From Aquimarina sediminis (lineage in GTDB: Bacteria > Bacteroidota > Bacteroidia > Flavobacteriales > Flavobacteriaceae), in contig NZ_POYJ01000010.1 in assembly GCF_002895435.1 (NCBI RefSeq), positions 1 through 64,000 on the forward strand: 64,000 nucleotides of DNA, written 5' to 3'. Made by a program: the position numbers and the translations under genes. The notes beneath the pieces were generated by a model. That model was not told the DNA's origin. It ran no database searches and saw only the letters and a program-made list of their open reading frames with translations. Positions 18,307 through 26,720 of the stretch are shown here, piece by piece (the first letter of the stretch is position 1; every line of letters starts with the position of its first letter).

Positions 18307-19380
18307 TTATCTTACCTTCTCTTCTACACTCGCGGGGATAATCCACCCATGCTTATCTTCTCTTTTTTGCGCTTTGATCTCATCCAAAGTATTTTTTATA
18401 TCCTCGCTTACAGGATTTGTCTCTGGCAAGGTTATAAGTTCTTCATTGTACCCAATTGCTTCTACCATCGCTATTGCCACTGCAGTACCTGTTCCGAATG
18501 CTTCTTCTAGTTTACCTTCTTTAGAATATCCAATGATCTCATCGATAGTAATTGGGCGTTCTTCTACTTCGAAACCTTTATCTTTTAGTAAAGTAATTAC
18601 ACTATCTCGTGTAATTCCCTTTAAAATAGATCCGCTTATATTGGGAGTAATAAATTTACCTTCTACCTTAAAAAAGATATTCATCGTACCTACTTCTTGT
18701 ATGTATTTATGCTCATTGGCATTTAACCACAATACTTGGTCATACCCTTTGGCTTTAGCTTTTTCTGTAGGAAGTATCGCTGCAGCATAATTTCCTGCTG
18801 CTTTTGCTTCTCCTGTTCCTCCGTCTGCTGCTCTTATATATTCAGTCTCTGCATACAATCTTATCTTTTTGGTAAAGAATGGTCCTGCGGGAGAACAGAT
18901 TACGATAAACTTATAACTAGTTGCAGCTCGCATCCCAATAAAAGGTTCATCTGCATACATAAATGGGCGTAAATATAACGCACTACCTTCTTGCGGGGGT
19001 ATCCATGCTTGCTCTACTCCTGTGATTTGTTTTACTGCCTCTACAAAAAGTTCTTCGGGTACCGCTGGCATCCCCATTCTGGCTGCACTGTGATTAAGTC
19101 GCTTTGCATTTTCTTCTGGTCTAAACAACAGTGGGGTATTATCTTTACCTACTGTAGCTTTCATTCCTTCAAAAATTGCTTGTCCATAATGCAGTGCCAT
19201 TGCAGCGGGATGGGTAGGGATTAACTCCAAAGGCTCTATACGAGGATTTTGCCATGCACCATCTTCATATTCACAAATAAACATGTGATCGGTAAAGGTT
19301 TTTCCTAAAGGAATATTATCAAAATCTATTTCCTTTAATTTTGAATTTGAGGTTTTTGTAATTTTGATTTGTTGCTCCAT
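18307..19380 (-). CDS. ilvE: Branched-chain amino acid aminotransferase
   Basis: The 357-residue fold-type IV PLP enzyme is of the longer BCAT2/eukaryote-like type. It has LHYGQAIFEGMKA near residue 85, the LYLRPFMYADEP strand, the lysine region KAKGYDQVLWLNANEHKYIQEVG (catalytic Lys in AKGYDQVLWL) and SGSILKGITRDSVI. It exchanges amino groups between Leu/Ile/Val and 2-oxoglutarate. Its place between the E1 and E2 genes of the branched-chain keto-acid dehydrogenase points to a catabolic role here, though the reaction is reversible. A small GC-rich hairpin in the leader ends about 15 nt before the ATG. Confidence 0.92.
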   Translation of the reverse strand: MEQQIKITKTSNSKLKEIDFDNIPLGKTFTDHMFICEYEDGAWQNPRIEPLELIPTHPAAMALHYGQAIFEGMKATVGKDNTPLLFRPEENAKRLNHSAARMGMPAVPEELFVEAVKQITGVEQAWIPPQEGSALYLRPFMYADEPFIGMRAATSYKFIVICSPAGPFFTKKIRLYAETEYIRAADGGTGEAKAAGNYAAAILPTEKAKAKGYDQVLWLNANEHKYIQEVGTMNIFFKVEGKFITPNISGSILKGITRDSVITLLKDKGFEVEERPITIDEIIGYSKEGKLEEAFGTGTAVAIAMVEAIGYNEELITLPETNPVSEDIKNTLDEIKAQKREDKHGWIIPASVEEKVR

Positions 19381-19395
19381 TATTATTGTTTTGGT

Positions 19396-19425
19396 CGCAT
19401 CCCGATGGGTCGGGCTATCCGCTAT
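19396..19425 (-). repeat. GC-rich hairpin/repeat in the ilvE leader
   Basis: On the minus strand the leader reads AGCGGATAGCCCGACCCATC and then GGGATGCGACC, with a CCCGA/TCGGG stem, ending about 15 nt before the ATG. From memory, similar AGCGGATAGCCCG...GATGCGACC leaders recur near genes in Flavobacteriaceae; I cannot check that here. Confidence 0.45.
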
Positions 19426-19556
19426 ATCTTTTTTAATTTGTTTACGCCTTGATTACACTTAGATTACACTTAGACAGGCTCAACACAATGGCTTAGTGTA
19501 ACAGTTTGGTTAGGCATTAAAAAAGGATGTCGCTTCTATCCCTTGCGCATTTATTA

Positions 19557-20873
19557 TTATATTTCTCTATTTATATCAAAGGCTTCTAACTCATCTCCTA
19601 CTTTGCGTAAAAATGATCCTCCTAAAAACCCATCTACTACTCTATGATCAAAGGATAGCGATAGATACATCATACTTCGTATGGCGATTTCATCACCTTT
19701 TTCTGTAGTAATCACTTCTGGCCTTTTCTTAATGATCCCCAGTGCCAGAATAGCTACTTCTGGCTGATTAATGATTGGAGTTCCCATAAGGCTTCCAAAA
19801 GTTCCTACATTAGAAATAGTAAAGGTGCTTCCTTGTATTTCATCTGGTTTTAAGGCATTGTTCCTTGCACTATTAGCCAGATGATTAACATTTTTGGCCA
19901 ATCCAAAAAGATTTTTCTCATCTGCATTTTTAACTACAGGAACGATTAAGTTACCATTGGGCAATGCGGTTGCCATACCTACATTAATATCATTATGCAC
20001 CACTATCTTTTTGTCATCGACAGAGACATTAATCATTGGGTATTCTTGAATTGCCCTAGCTACTGCCTCTACAAAAATTGGAGTAAAGGTTAGTTTCTCT
20101 CCATGCTTCTCCAGAAACTTCACTTTTACTTCGTTTCTCCAGTTTACAATATTGGTTACATCTACTTCGATATAACTTGTTACATGTGGTGAGGTATGCT
20201 TAGAATACACCATATGATCAGCGATCATTTTTCGCATTCGATCCATCTCTACAATTCGATCTTTACCTTCTACAAATGAAATTGGAGGGGCATTGTATGT
20301 AGATTTTGGCACTTGCACCTGTGGCTGTTGCGGTCTACTTGGCAAAGGATACTTTCTATTTTTAAGATACTGCATCACATCACTCTTACGAATACGACCA
20401 TCTGCTCCAGTACCTACAATACTTTGCAGCTCTTCTATACTCAGATTTTCTTTTTGTGCAATACTGATAATCAATGGAGATAAGAAACCATCGTTTAGGT
20501 CAGAGTCCAGAGATCCTAAGTCTGAAGTAATTCTGGGTTCTGATTGAACTGACACTTCTGGTTTGTCCTTTGGTTTTTCGGTCGTTTTTATCTCTTCTGA
20601 TTCTTGATTCGATGGTACTGATTTGGATTCAGCATCTCCATCTATAAGAGCGATTACCTGCCCGATTTCTACCACCTCATTAGGCTGATATCGTATTTCT
20701 GTTATCACTCCATTACAAGGAGAAGGAACTTCAGAATCTACTTTGTCTGTAGCTACTTCCAGAATTGTCTCATCTTCTTCTACCGTATCACCTACATTCT
20801 TTAACCAGTTAAGAATGGTAGCTTCTGATATACTCTCGCCCATTTTGGGCATCTTTAATTCAATTATTGCCAT
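19557..20873 (-). CDS. Dihydrolipoamide acyltransferase E2 of branched-chain keto-acid dehydrogenase
   Basis: The 438-residue protein has the E2 order. A lipoyl domain (about 1-80) carries the lipoylated Lys in EVATDKVDSEVPSP. A Pro/Glu/Lys-rich linker is followed by a peripheral subunit-binding domain (about 130-172, IAQKENLSIEELQSIVGTG...GRIRKSDVMQYL). The 2-oxoacid dehydrogenase acyltransferase domain (about 205-435) carries the catalytic HxxxDG in SFDHRVVDGFLGG. With the fused E1 it forms the core of the complex that makes isobutyryl-, isovaleryl- and 2-methylbutyryl-CoA. That it is the branched-chain E2 and not a 2-oxoglutarate or pyruvate E2 is inferred from the E1 and aminotransferase neighbours. 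Confidence 0.88.
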   Translation of the reverse strand: MAIIELKMPKMGESISEATILNWLKNVGDTVEEDETILEVATDKVDSEVPSPCNGVITEIRYQPNEVVEIGQVIALIDGDAESKSVPSNQESEEIKTTEKPKDKPEVSVQSEPRITSDLGSLDSDLNDGFLSPLIISIAQKENLSIEELQSIVGTGADGRIRKSDVMQYLKNRKYPLPSRPQQPQVQVPKSTYNAPPISFVEGKDRIVEMDRMRKMIADHMVYSKHTSPHVTSYIEVDVTNIVNWRNEVKVKFLEKHGEKLTFTPIFVEAVARAIQEYPMINVSVDDKKIVVHNDINVGMATALPNGNLIVPVVKNADEKNLFGLAKNVNHLANSARNNALKPDEIQGSTFTISNVGTFGSLMGTPIINQPEVAILALGIIKKRPEVITTEKGDEIAIRSMMYLSLSFDHRVVDGFLGGSFLRKVGDELEAFDINREI

Positions 20874-20969
20874 TTTGGTTAACTAATGTTTGTTAGCTTA
20901 TTGATTGTAATATATTAATTTTTATCCTTTTACGTATGCCTAACTTTTTAAAAGATTCTTTTACTGACT

Positions 20970-20995
20970 ACACTTTGATATGCTCAGTATGACAT
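20970..20995 (-). repeat. Single copy of the TGTCA...CTGAG...GAAGTG intergenic repeat
   Basis: On the minus strand this reads TGTCATACTGAGCATATCAA followed by AGTGT, a diverged single arm of the inverted pair at 22601-22664. It lies between paaY and the E2 gene. Confidence 0.4.
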
Positions 20996-21001
20996 TCGTA
21001 A

Positions 21002-21601
21002 TTATTTATTTTGTTTAAATTCTTCTAATGTTTTATAAAATGCTTCTTGTGTTTCTCTATTTTCTGGCACTTCTCTTAGAGGTTCTACCTCTTCTAATGA
21101 TTCATAACAATCTGCTGGTAATTGTTGATATAGTTTTGTTCCTTTAGTTTTCCAGGCAATCATTTGATCACTTACTTCTTTGATCACTTTTGCTGGATTA
21201 CCTACAATCAAGCTTCGTTTTGGGAATACTGTATTTGCTTTGACAAATGACATTGCTCCTACAATACATTCATCACCTATCTCTGCATCATCCATGATCA
21301 CTGTATTCATCCCAATCAAACAGTTACGTCCCAAATTAGCTCCATGAATCACCGCTCCATGACCTACATGTGCACTTTCTTTAAGAACTATCGATTTACC
21401 AGGAAACATATGCACCGTACAATTTTCTTGTACATTAACTCCGTCTTCGAGAATAATCTCTCCCCAATCTCCACGTATTGCGGCACCTGGTCCTATATAA
21501 CAATTTTTGCCAATGATCACATTGCCTGTTACGGCTGCCAGTGGGTGTACAAAACTGCTTTCGTGTACTACGGGTATGTATCCTTTAAAACTGTAAATCA
21601 T
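21002..21601 (-). CDS. paaY: PaaY-type hexapeptide-repeat thioesterase / gamma-carbonic anhydrase-like protein
   Basis: The 199-residue protein is a left-handed parallel beta-helix with hexapeptide repeats at about 10-130 (for example VTGNVIIGKNCYIGPGA and VNVQENCTVHMFPG) and a helical C-terminal tail. The zinc-ligand pattern of gamma-carbonic anhydrase-like folds is present (HMF, then AHVGHGAVIH). In characterised paa clusters PaaY is a thioesterase that removes dead-end CoA thioesters formed from the ring-epoxide pathway. The position in this paa cluster and the length (about 196-200 in the family) fit PaaY better than a plain carbonic anhydrase. Confidence 0.82.
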   Translation of the reverse strand: MIYSFKGYIPVVHESSFVHPLAAVTGNVIIGKNCYIGPGAAIRGDWGEIILEDGVNVQENCTVHMFPGKSIVLKESAHVGHGAVIHGANLGRNCLIGMNTVIMDDAEIGDECIVGAMSFVKANTVFPKRSLIVGNPAKVIKEVSDQMIAWKTKGTKLYQQLPADCYESLEEVEPLREVPENRETQEAFYKTLEEFKQNK

Positions 21602-21714
21602 ATAAATATCTAATATTGAAGGTTAAATATCGAATACTGAAATCATACTATTGTTTAATCAAATATAAACTTCGACATTCGATATTCTTTGTTTAGTATT
21701 CGGTGTTCAATATT
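21602..21714. repeat. Intercistronic inverted-repeat element, no ORF inside
   Basis: The element fills the gap exactly from the paaY start codon to the stop codon of the hydratase gene. The left part has ATATCGAATACTGAA near 21630. The right part has the inverted form, TTCGATATTC and TTTAGTATTCGGTGTTCAA, near 21677-21710. The transcript of this gap could form a hairpin between the genes. The same type of sequence bounds the gaps at 26721, 29241 and 30958. Confidence 0.6.
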
Positions 21715-22467
21715 CTATTTAAATCTTTTCAAGGTTTCTTTTGTAAAATCACTTAGTACCAGTCTACCGCTAATTACGGCTCTTTCTGCTAATAAGGTAT
21801 CCCAATCTTCTGTTCCTTTCCAAAATGCTTTTTTCATATCACGCATTGCTTCTGGATTATACGTGCACAGATGCTCTGCAAAAGCTTTTACTTCGGCATC
21901 CAGGGTTTCTATATCTTCAAAAACCTTGGTAAAAAGCCCTTTATCTCTAGCCCACTCTGCATCATAAAATGAATTGGCATCGATAGCGATCTGAGTCATG
22001 GCTGATAATCCTATTTTGCGTTCTACTGCGGGTCCTACTACAAATGGCCCTATACCTACATTAAGTTCACTTAACTTTATGGAAGCATATTTTGTTGCCA
22101 TACAATAATCGGTTGCCGAGGCTAGTCCTACTCCTCCTCCAACGGTTTTTCCTTGTACACGACCGATAATGAACTTTGGGCATTTGCGCATGGCATTGAT
22201 TACATTGGCAAAGCCAGAGAAAAATATTTTTCCTGTTTCGGCATCATTAATATTGATCAGTTCTTTAAAACTTGCTCCTGCACAAAAGGTTCTGTCTCTT
22301 CCACTTTTTAATACGATGACTTTAATCTGATCATCCTGACCGGCATCAGTAATTGTTTCAGCAAGCTTTGCTAAAATATCACCTGGTAAAGAGTTATGAG
22401 CTGGATGAAAAAACTCGATAATCCCTACCTGATTTTCTATGTTTATATTTACGTATGGCTGTGTCAA
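21715..22467 (-). CDS. Enoyl-CoA hydratase/isomerase family protein (possible PaaF or methylglutaconyl-CoA hydratase)
   Basis: The 250-residue crotonase-fold protein has the oxyanion-hole regions DRTFCAGASFKEL and QGKTVGGGVGLASATD. The canonical first catalytic Glu (Glu144 of rat enoyl-CoA hydratase) is Gly here, in GGGVGLAS. The second (Glu164) is kept in KLSELNVGIG. It lies between paaZ and paaY, so it may hydrate 2,3-dehydroadipyl-CoA as PaaF. The nearby branched-chain genes make 3-methylglutaconyl-CoA hydration another option. The single catalytic Glu also allows an isomerase or another crotonase reaction. Confidence 0.8.
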   Translation of the reverse strand: MTQPYVNINIENQVGIIEFFHPAHNSLPGDILAKLAETITDAGQDDQIKVIVLKSGRDRTFCAGASFKELININDAETGKIFFSGFANVINAMRKCPKFIIGRVQGKTVGGGVGLASATDYCMATKYASIKLSELNVGIGPFVVGPAVERKIGLSAMTQIAIDANSFYDAEWARDKGLFTKVFEDIETLDAEVKAFAEHLCTYNPEAMRDMKKAFWKGTEDWDTLLAERAVISGRLVLSDFTKETLKRFK

Positions 22468-22600
22468 CTTTATCTTATTTTTAAAATATGTTCTCTAAGT
22501 GTTTGAAGTCTTTACTTAGTATTTTACATTATTTGTTTTATATTTTATCTTAATCTTGCATTCCAACCTAAGTTAGAATTACAATCTAATTTGTTTCGTT

Positions 22601-22664
22601 TGTCACACTGAGCTTGTCGAAGTGTATTCTAATACAAATTTCCTTCGACAAGCTCAGGATGACA
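22601..22664. repeat. Inverted pair of the TGTCA..CTGAGCTTGTCGAAG repeat
   Basis: The left arm TGTCACACTGAGCTTGTCGA (from 22601) and the complement of the right arm, TGTCATCCTGAGCTTGTCGA (from 22664), differ at few bases and enclose a 15-nt A/T-rich loop. The hairpin sits between paaZ and the hydratase gene. I recall this GAGCTTGTCGAAG repeat as widespread between genes in Bacteroidota. A single arm lies at 20970, and a related core at 13746. Confidence 0.7.
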
Positions 22665-22683
22665 TTGGTATCCTTTTTTTAGT

Positions 22684-25185
22684 TCAATCCAATAGATCAA
22701 ACTGATCAAAGTGATGATTTAGATGTTTTCTTTCTAATAAATACCATTCATATTTATTTAAATCTCCAAAAACAATATTTTTTAGTATCGCATCCGGGTT
22801 TTCTTTAAAATATGCTTTATACACTTCTCTAGCTTCATTTAACTTGGTTATTGCTGTTTGCAAATCTGGGTGTATCAACTCTTCCAGCACTCCTTTTTTA
22901 AGCAACGGAAATTCTGTGTTTTTTGGAAAAGGTTCATAATTATAAAGGCTATTATGTACTTTTTCTAAAATCTTTTCTGGTGTGGCAACCTCAAAATCCT
23001 GAATTTCTCCCGAAGCAATTTTATAGGTATACTCCAAATGTTCGATCATGTGCTGTGGTGTCATGATACCCCATTTTGGTTTTGTATCAGCAGTTATCTT
23101 GCTTAGACATTCTTGTATTTTTGCTTCGGTCATTTCTACAAGAGTGGTTTGTTTTTTCTGCACCATCGTTAAGATAGTTGCTATTGCTACCAGCTCATCT
23201 TCGGTATCAAAAACTTCTACAAACCATTTTACTATTCCGCTAGGGTGTTCTGCGCTTGCTACATCACGATCAACTTTTTGTTTACAGGTTAATCGTACAT
23301 ATACGGTATCATTATGATAGATTGGTCTAAGGAATCTACATTCCTCTAGTCCATAATTAGCGGCTACCGGTCCTTTATTGGGATAAACAAATAGTCCTGC
23401 TGCTGCTGCCAGAATGAAATATCCATGGGCGGTACGTTTTTCAAAAATACTTCCGTCTAAGGATGTTATGTCGGTATGCGCATAAAAGTGATCCCAGGTA
23501 AGATTGGCAAATCCAATAATATCTGTATCGGTTATGGTACGTTTATGTGTTTTGAGCGACATCCCAGGCTCGATATCCTCCCAATGGTATGAGAATGGGT
23601 GATTTTCTACTTCTTTATATGTAGAGTTTGCCTGATAGATTCCTGTGACTTCGGTAAGCGTAGTTGGTGTTCCTTGTACAGCGCATCGTTGCATAAAATG
23701 CTTGATACCTCTCATTCCACCCATTTCTTCACCTCCCCCGGCACGTCCCGGACCACCATGAGTAAGTAATGGTAGTGGAGAACCATGACCAGTACTTTGC
23801 TTGGCATTTTCGCGATTTCCAACCAGTATTCGTCCATGGTGCGAAGCTGTTTCTACAATATATTCTTTGGCTATTTTATCGTCATAGGTAAAGATTGAAG
23901 ATACTAATGATCCTTTACCCATTTGTGAAAGTGTAATTGCATCTTCTAACGTATCATAGGGCATTAAGGTTGATACTGGTCCAAAGGCTTCGATATCATG
24001 AGCATTCGTATTATTAAACGGATCATCTTCTCTCATCAAAATCGGGCTCACAAAAGCTCCTTTTTGGGCATCTGCTCCTACGGTTTCTATTTTATCCAGA
24101 TCCCCATATACCAACTGTGCTGTTTTGGCTATTTCAGAAATGTTATTTTTAAAACTTTCTACCTGCTGTTTACTTGCCAAAGCTCCCATTCGTACTTCTT
24201 TTAATCTGGGGTCTCCAACGGTTATTTTATCTAATTGCTGTCCTAGGGCTATCTGTACATCTTCGATACGATCCGAAGGAACAATAATTCTACGTATTGC
24301 AGTACATTTCTGCCCACATTTTACGGTCATTTCTTTTCGAACTTCTTTGATAAACAGATCAAACTCTGGTGTTCCCGGCACTGCATCTGCTCCTAATATT
24401 GAAGCATTTAACGAATCTGCTTCCATAGTAAAAGGCACCGATTCTTGTATAAGTCTTGGGTGTGCTTTTAGCAATCTACCGGTGTGGGCAGAACCTGTAA
24501 AGGTTACTACATCCTGCGATTGTACTGTATCGAGAATTGTTTTGGTCATACCACTTAGCAATTGTAATGCTCCTTCTGGTAGAATTCCTGAATTTACAAT
24601 AACACGAACTACGGCTTCTGTTAAATATGCTGTCTGTGGTGCTGGTAATACCACAGCAGGTACTCCCGCCATCCAATTGACTGCACATTTCTCTAACATT
24701 CCCCAAATCGGAAAATTAAAGGCGTTAATATGTACCGCAACTCCTCTTTTGGGTACCAGAATATGGTGCGCCATAAACCTTCCTCCTCTAGATAAATCGA
24801 TAGGATCTCCTTCTACATGATAGGGCTGGTTTGGAAACAATTTCCTCAAAGAGGCATTTGCAAAAAGATTACCAAATCCTCCTTCGATATCAATCCAGCT
24901 ATCTACTCGGGTTGCTCCTGTACGATAACTTAACTCGTAGAACTCTTCTTTGCGTTTGGTAAGGTAAAATGCAAGTTTTTTGAGCATATTACCACGCTCC
25001 TGAAAAGTCATTTTACGAAGTATTTCTCCTCCTTTGGTTCTACCATACTGTAATACTTCGGGGATATCCAACCCTTCGGTTGTAGACATTCCGATAACTT
25101 CACCTGTCACGGCATCGTTCATAACGATTCCATCTCCAGAACCTGAAGTCCATTTTCCGTTTATATAGCTTTCTAGTTTTTTCAT
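22684..25185 (-). CDS. paaZ: Bifunctional PaaZ (oxepin-CoA hydrolase / semialdehyde dehydrogenase) with extra C-terminal DUF1569/DinB-like domain
   Basis: At 833 residues this is about 150 longer than E. coli PaaZ (681). The aldehyde dehydrogenase domain (about 1-520) has the catalytic Glu255 (MEADSLNAS) and Cys294 (CGQKCTAIRR). The MaoC-like hot-dog hydratase domain (about 530-680) has LTWDHFYAHTD with the Asp/His pair. Together they open the oxepin ring and oxidise the resulting aldehyde to 3-oxo-5,6-dehydrosuberyl-CoA. The additional tail (about 685-833) has TPQHMIEHLEYTYK, IHPDLQTAITKL and ERKHLNHHFDQF, resembling the DUF1569 branch of the DinB four-helix fold. Its role is unknown. The gene lies between the thiolase and hydratase genes. 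Confidence 0.92.
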   Translation of the reverse strand: MKKLESYINGKWTSGSGDGIVMNDAVTGEVIGMSTTEGLDIPEVLQYGRTKGGEILRKMTFQERGNMLKKLAFYLTKRKEEFYELSYRTGATRVDSWIDIEGGFGNLFANASLRKLFPNQPYHVEGDPIDLSRGGRFMAHHILVPKRGVAVHINAFNFPIWGMLEKCAVNWMAGVPAVVLPAPQTAYLTEAVVRVIVNSGILPEGALQLLSGMTKTILDTVQSQDVVTFTGSAHTGRLLKAHPRLIQESVPFTMEADSLNASILGADAVPGTPEFDLFIKEVRKEMTVKCGQKCTAIRRIIVPSDRIEDVQIALGQQLDKITVGDPRLKEVRMGALASKQQVESFKNNISEIAKTAQLVYGDLDKIETVGADAQKGAFVSPILMREDDPFNNTNAHDIEAFGPVSTLMPYDTLEDAITLSQMGKGSLVSSIFTYDDKIAKEYIVETASHHGRILVGNRENAKQSTGHGSPLPLLTHGGPGRAGGGEEMGGMRGIKHFMQRCAVQGTPTTLTEVTGIYQANSTYKEVENHPFSYHWEDIEPGMSLKTHKRTITDTDIIGFANLTWDHFYAHTDITSLDGSIFEKRTAHGYFILAAAAGLFVYPNKGPVAANYGLEECRFLRPIYHNDTVYVRLTCKQKVDRDVASAEHPSGIVKWFVEVFDTEDELVAIATILTMVQKKQTTLVEMTEAKIQECLSKITADTKPKWGIMTPQHMIEHLEYTYKIASGEIQDFEVATPEKILEKVHNSLYNYEPFPKNTEFPLLKKGVLEELIHPDLQTAITKLNEAREVYKAYFKENPDAILKNIVFGDLNKYEWYLLERKHLNHHFDQFDLLD

Positions 25186-25267
25186 AATCTAGTTTCTAAT
25201 CCCTAAAGGAGCATATTCGTATCAGGGTATTTTATTTTATATTATTTGTGTCTAACTTATTTTGAAT

Positions 25268-25498
25268 TTCATTTTACCTTATTGCAACTTCATTTTATCA
25301 ATCTTGAAACTCATTTATTCATTTTTAAACCTTATTTTATTCTTCTCGAAGGTCATTTGACTATTCTCAGATCTTATTTGATAATTCTTGAACCTCATTT
25401 GACCATTCACAGACTGCATTTGATCAATCTTCAAGTTCGTTTGATTATTCCTGAACCTTATTTGATCATTCTTCGAGTTTATTTGGTTTATCTTATTT
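25268..25498. repeat. Eleven-unit 21-bp tandem repeat between thiolase and paaZ genes
   Basis: Units begin at 25268 and every 21 bp to 25478, exact in period but diverged in sequence, with consensus CTTATTTGATCATTCTTGAAC. Because 21 is a multiple of 3, the minus strand reads as heptads such as KNDQIRF, NGQMRFK and NYQIRSE, but there is no start codon before the array and stops break it. It lies between the thiolase stop and the paaZ start. It has no spacers and is not a CRISPR array. Confidence 0.75.
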
Positions 25499-25511
25499 TA
25501 TATCTATCAAA

Positions 25512-26720
25512 TTAAACATTTGTATTTTCAATTACGCAAGCATATCCTTGTCCCACTCCTACACACATAGTGATCAAGGCATAACGTTTGTTTTGTTGTT
25601 GTAATTCTAAGGCAGCAGAATATGCTATTCTGGCTCCGGTAACTCCTAGGGGGTGTCCTATTGCTATTGATCCTCCGTTAGGGTTTATTCTTGGGTCATT
25701 ATCTTCTAGTCCCCATTCTCTGATACATGCTAGTGCTTGAGATGCAAAGGCTTCATTGAGTTCTATAACATCAATATCATCCATAGTAATTCCAGCTTTT
25801 TCTAAAGCTTTATTAGATGCTTGTACGGGACCAATTCCCATTATTCTAGGTTCTACCCCTACTACAGCAGAACTTACAATTCTAGCCAAAGGGTTAAGGT
25901 TATATTTTTTTACAGCATCTTCTGAAGCTACTATAGTCGCGGCCGCTCCATCATTTAATCCAGACGAATTTCCTGCGGTTACACTCCCATCTTTTTTGAA
26001 AGCAGGACGTAATTTGGCTAATATCTCTTTTGTTGTAGTGGGTTTTATAAATTCATCATTAGAGAATAGAATTGGATCTTTTTTTCTCTGCGGAATTTCT
26101 ACAGTAGTAATTTCTTTTGCTAATCTTCCGGATTTTTGTGCATTGGTAGCTTTCATCTGACTCCAATGTGCAAAGGCATCCTGATCTTCTCTAGATATAT
26201 TATATTTTTCTACCAGGTTCTCTGCGGTATTCCCCATACCATCTGTACCATACAGCTCATGCATTTTTTTGTTTACAAATCTCCATCCAAAACTAGAGTC
26301 ATACATTTTTGAATCATTACCAAAGGCAGATGATGGTTTTGCTATCACGTAGGGACCACGTGTCATATTCTCTACTCCTCCGGATATAAACAGGTCTCCG
26401 TCTCCTGCTTTGATAGCTCTATTGGCATGAATTATTGCTGATAATCCTGAGCTACATAAACGATTAACAGTTTCTCCTGGCACAGTATAAGGTAAGCCTG
26501 CTAATAGTGCAGACATTCTGGCTACGTTGCGGTTATCTTCACCTGCTTGATTAGCACATCCCATAATAACATCATCATAAGCCTCTTTGGGAATATTTGG
26601 ATTATTTTTGACTAATTGTTCAATTACCAAAGCTCCTAAGTCATCTGTTCTAACTGCTGATAATGTTCCTTTATAACTTCCTATTGGGGTTCTTATTCCG
26701 TCAATTATATATGCTTCCAT
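25512..26720 (-). CDS. pcaF: 3-oxoadipyl-CoA / 3-oxo-5,6-dehydrosuberyl-CoA thiolase
   Basis: The 402-residue thiolase starts MEAYIIDGIRTPIG. It has the acyl-binding Cys in VNRLCSSGLSAI (about residue 90), the C-terminal NPNGGSIAIGHPLGVTGAR motif with its catalytic His, and the second active Cys in LITMCVGVGQG. It has the length and signature of PcaF/PaaJ enzymes. Those cleave 3-oxo-5,6-dehydrosuberyl-CoA and 3-oxoadipyl-CoA, releasing acetyl-CoA and finally succinyl-CoA. The paa cluster context supports this substrate over acetoacetyl-CoA. It could equally be named paaJ. Confidence 0.9.
   Translation of the reverse strand: MEAYIIDGIRTPIGSYKGTLSAVRTDDLGALVIEQLVKNNPNIPKEAYDDVIMGCANQAGEDNRNVARMSALLAGLPYTVPGETVNRLCSSGLSAIIHANRAIKAGDGDLFISGGVENMTRGPYVIAKPSSAFGNDSKMYDSSFGWRFVNKKMHELYGTDGMGNTAENLVEKYNISREDQDAFAHWSQMKATNAQKSGRLAKEITTVEIPQRKKDPILFSNDEFIKPTTTKEILAKLRPAFKKDGSVTAGNSSGLNDGAAATIVASEDAVKKYNLNPLARIVSSAVVGVEPRIMGIGPVQASNKALEKAGITMDDIDVIELNEAFASQALACIREWGLEDNDPRINPNGGSIAIGHPLGVTGARIAYSAALELQQQNKRYALITMCVGVGQGYACVIENTNV

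Noticed and set aside
25246..25515. Plus-strand 89-residue frame of leucine-rich heptads
   Set aside because: It is a by-product of the 21-bp tandem array, with extreme composition and no plausible start context.
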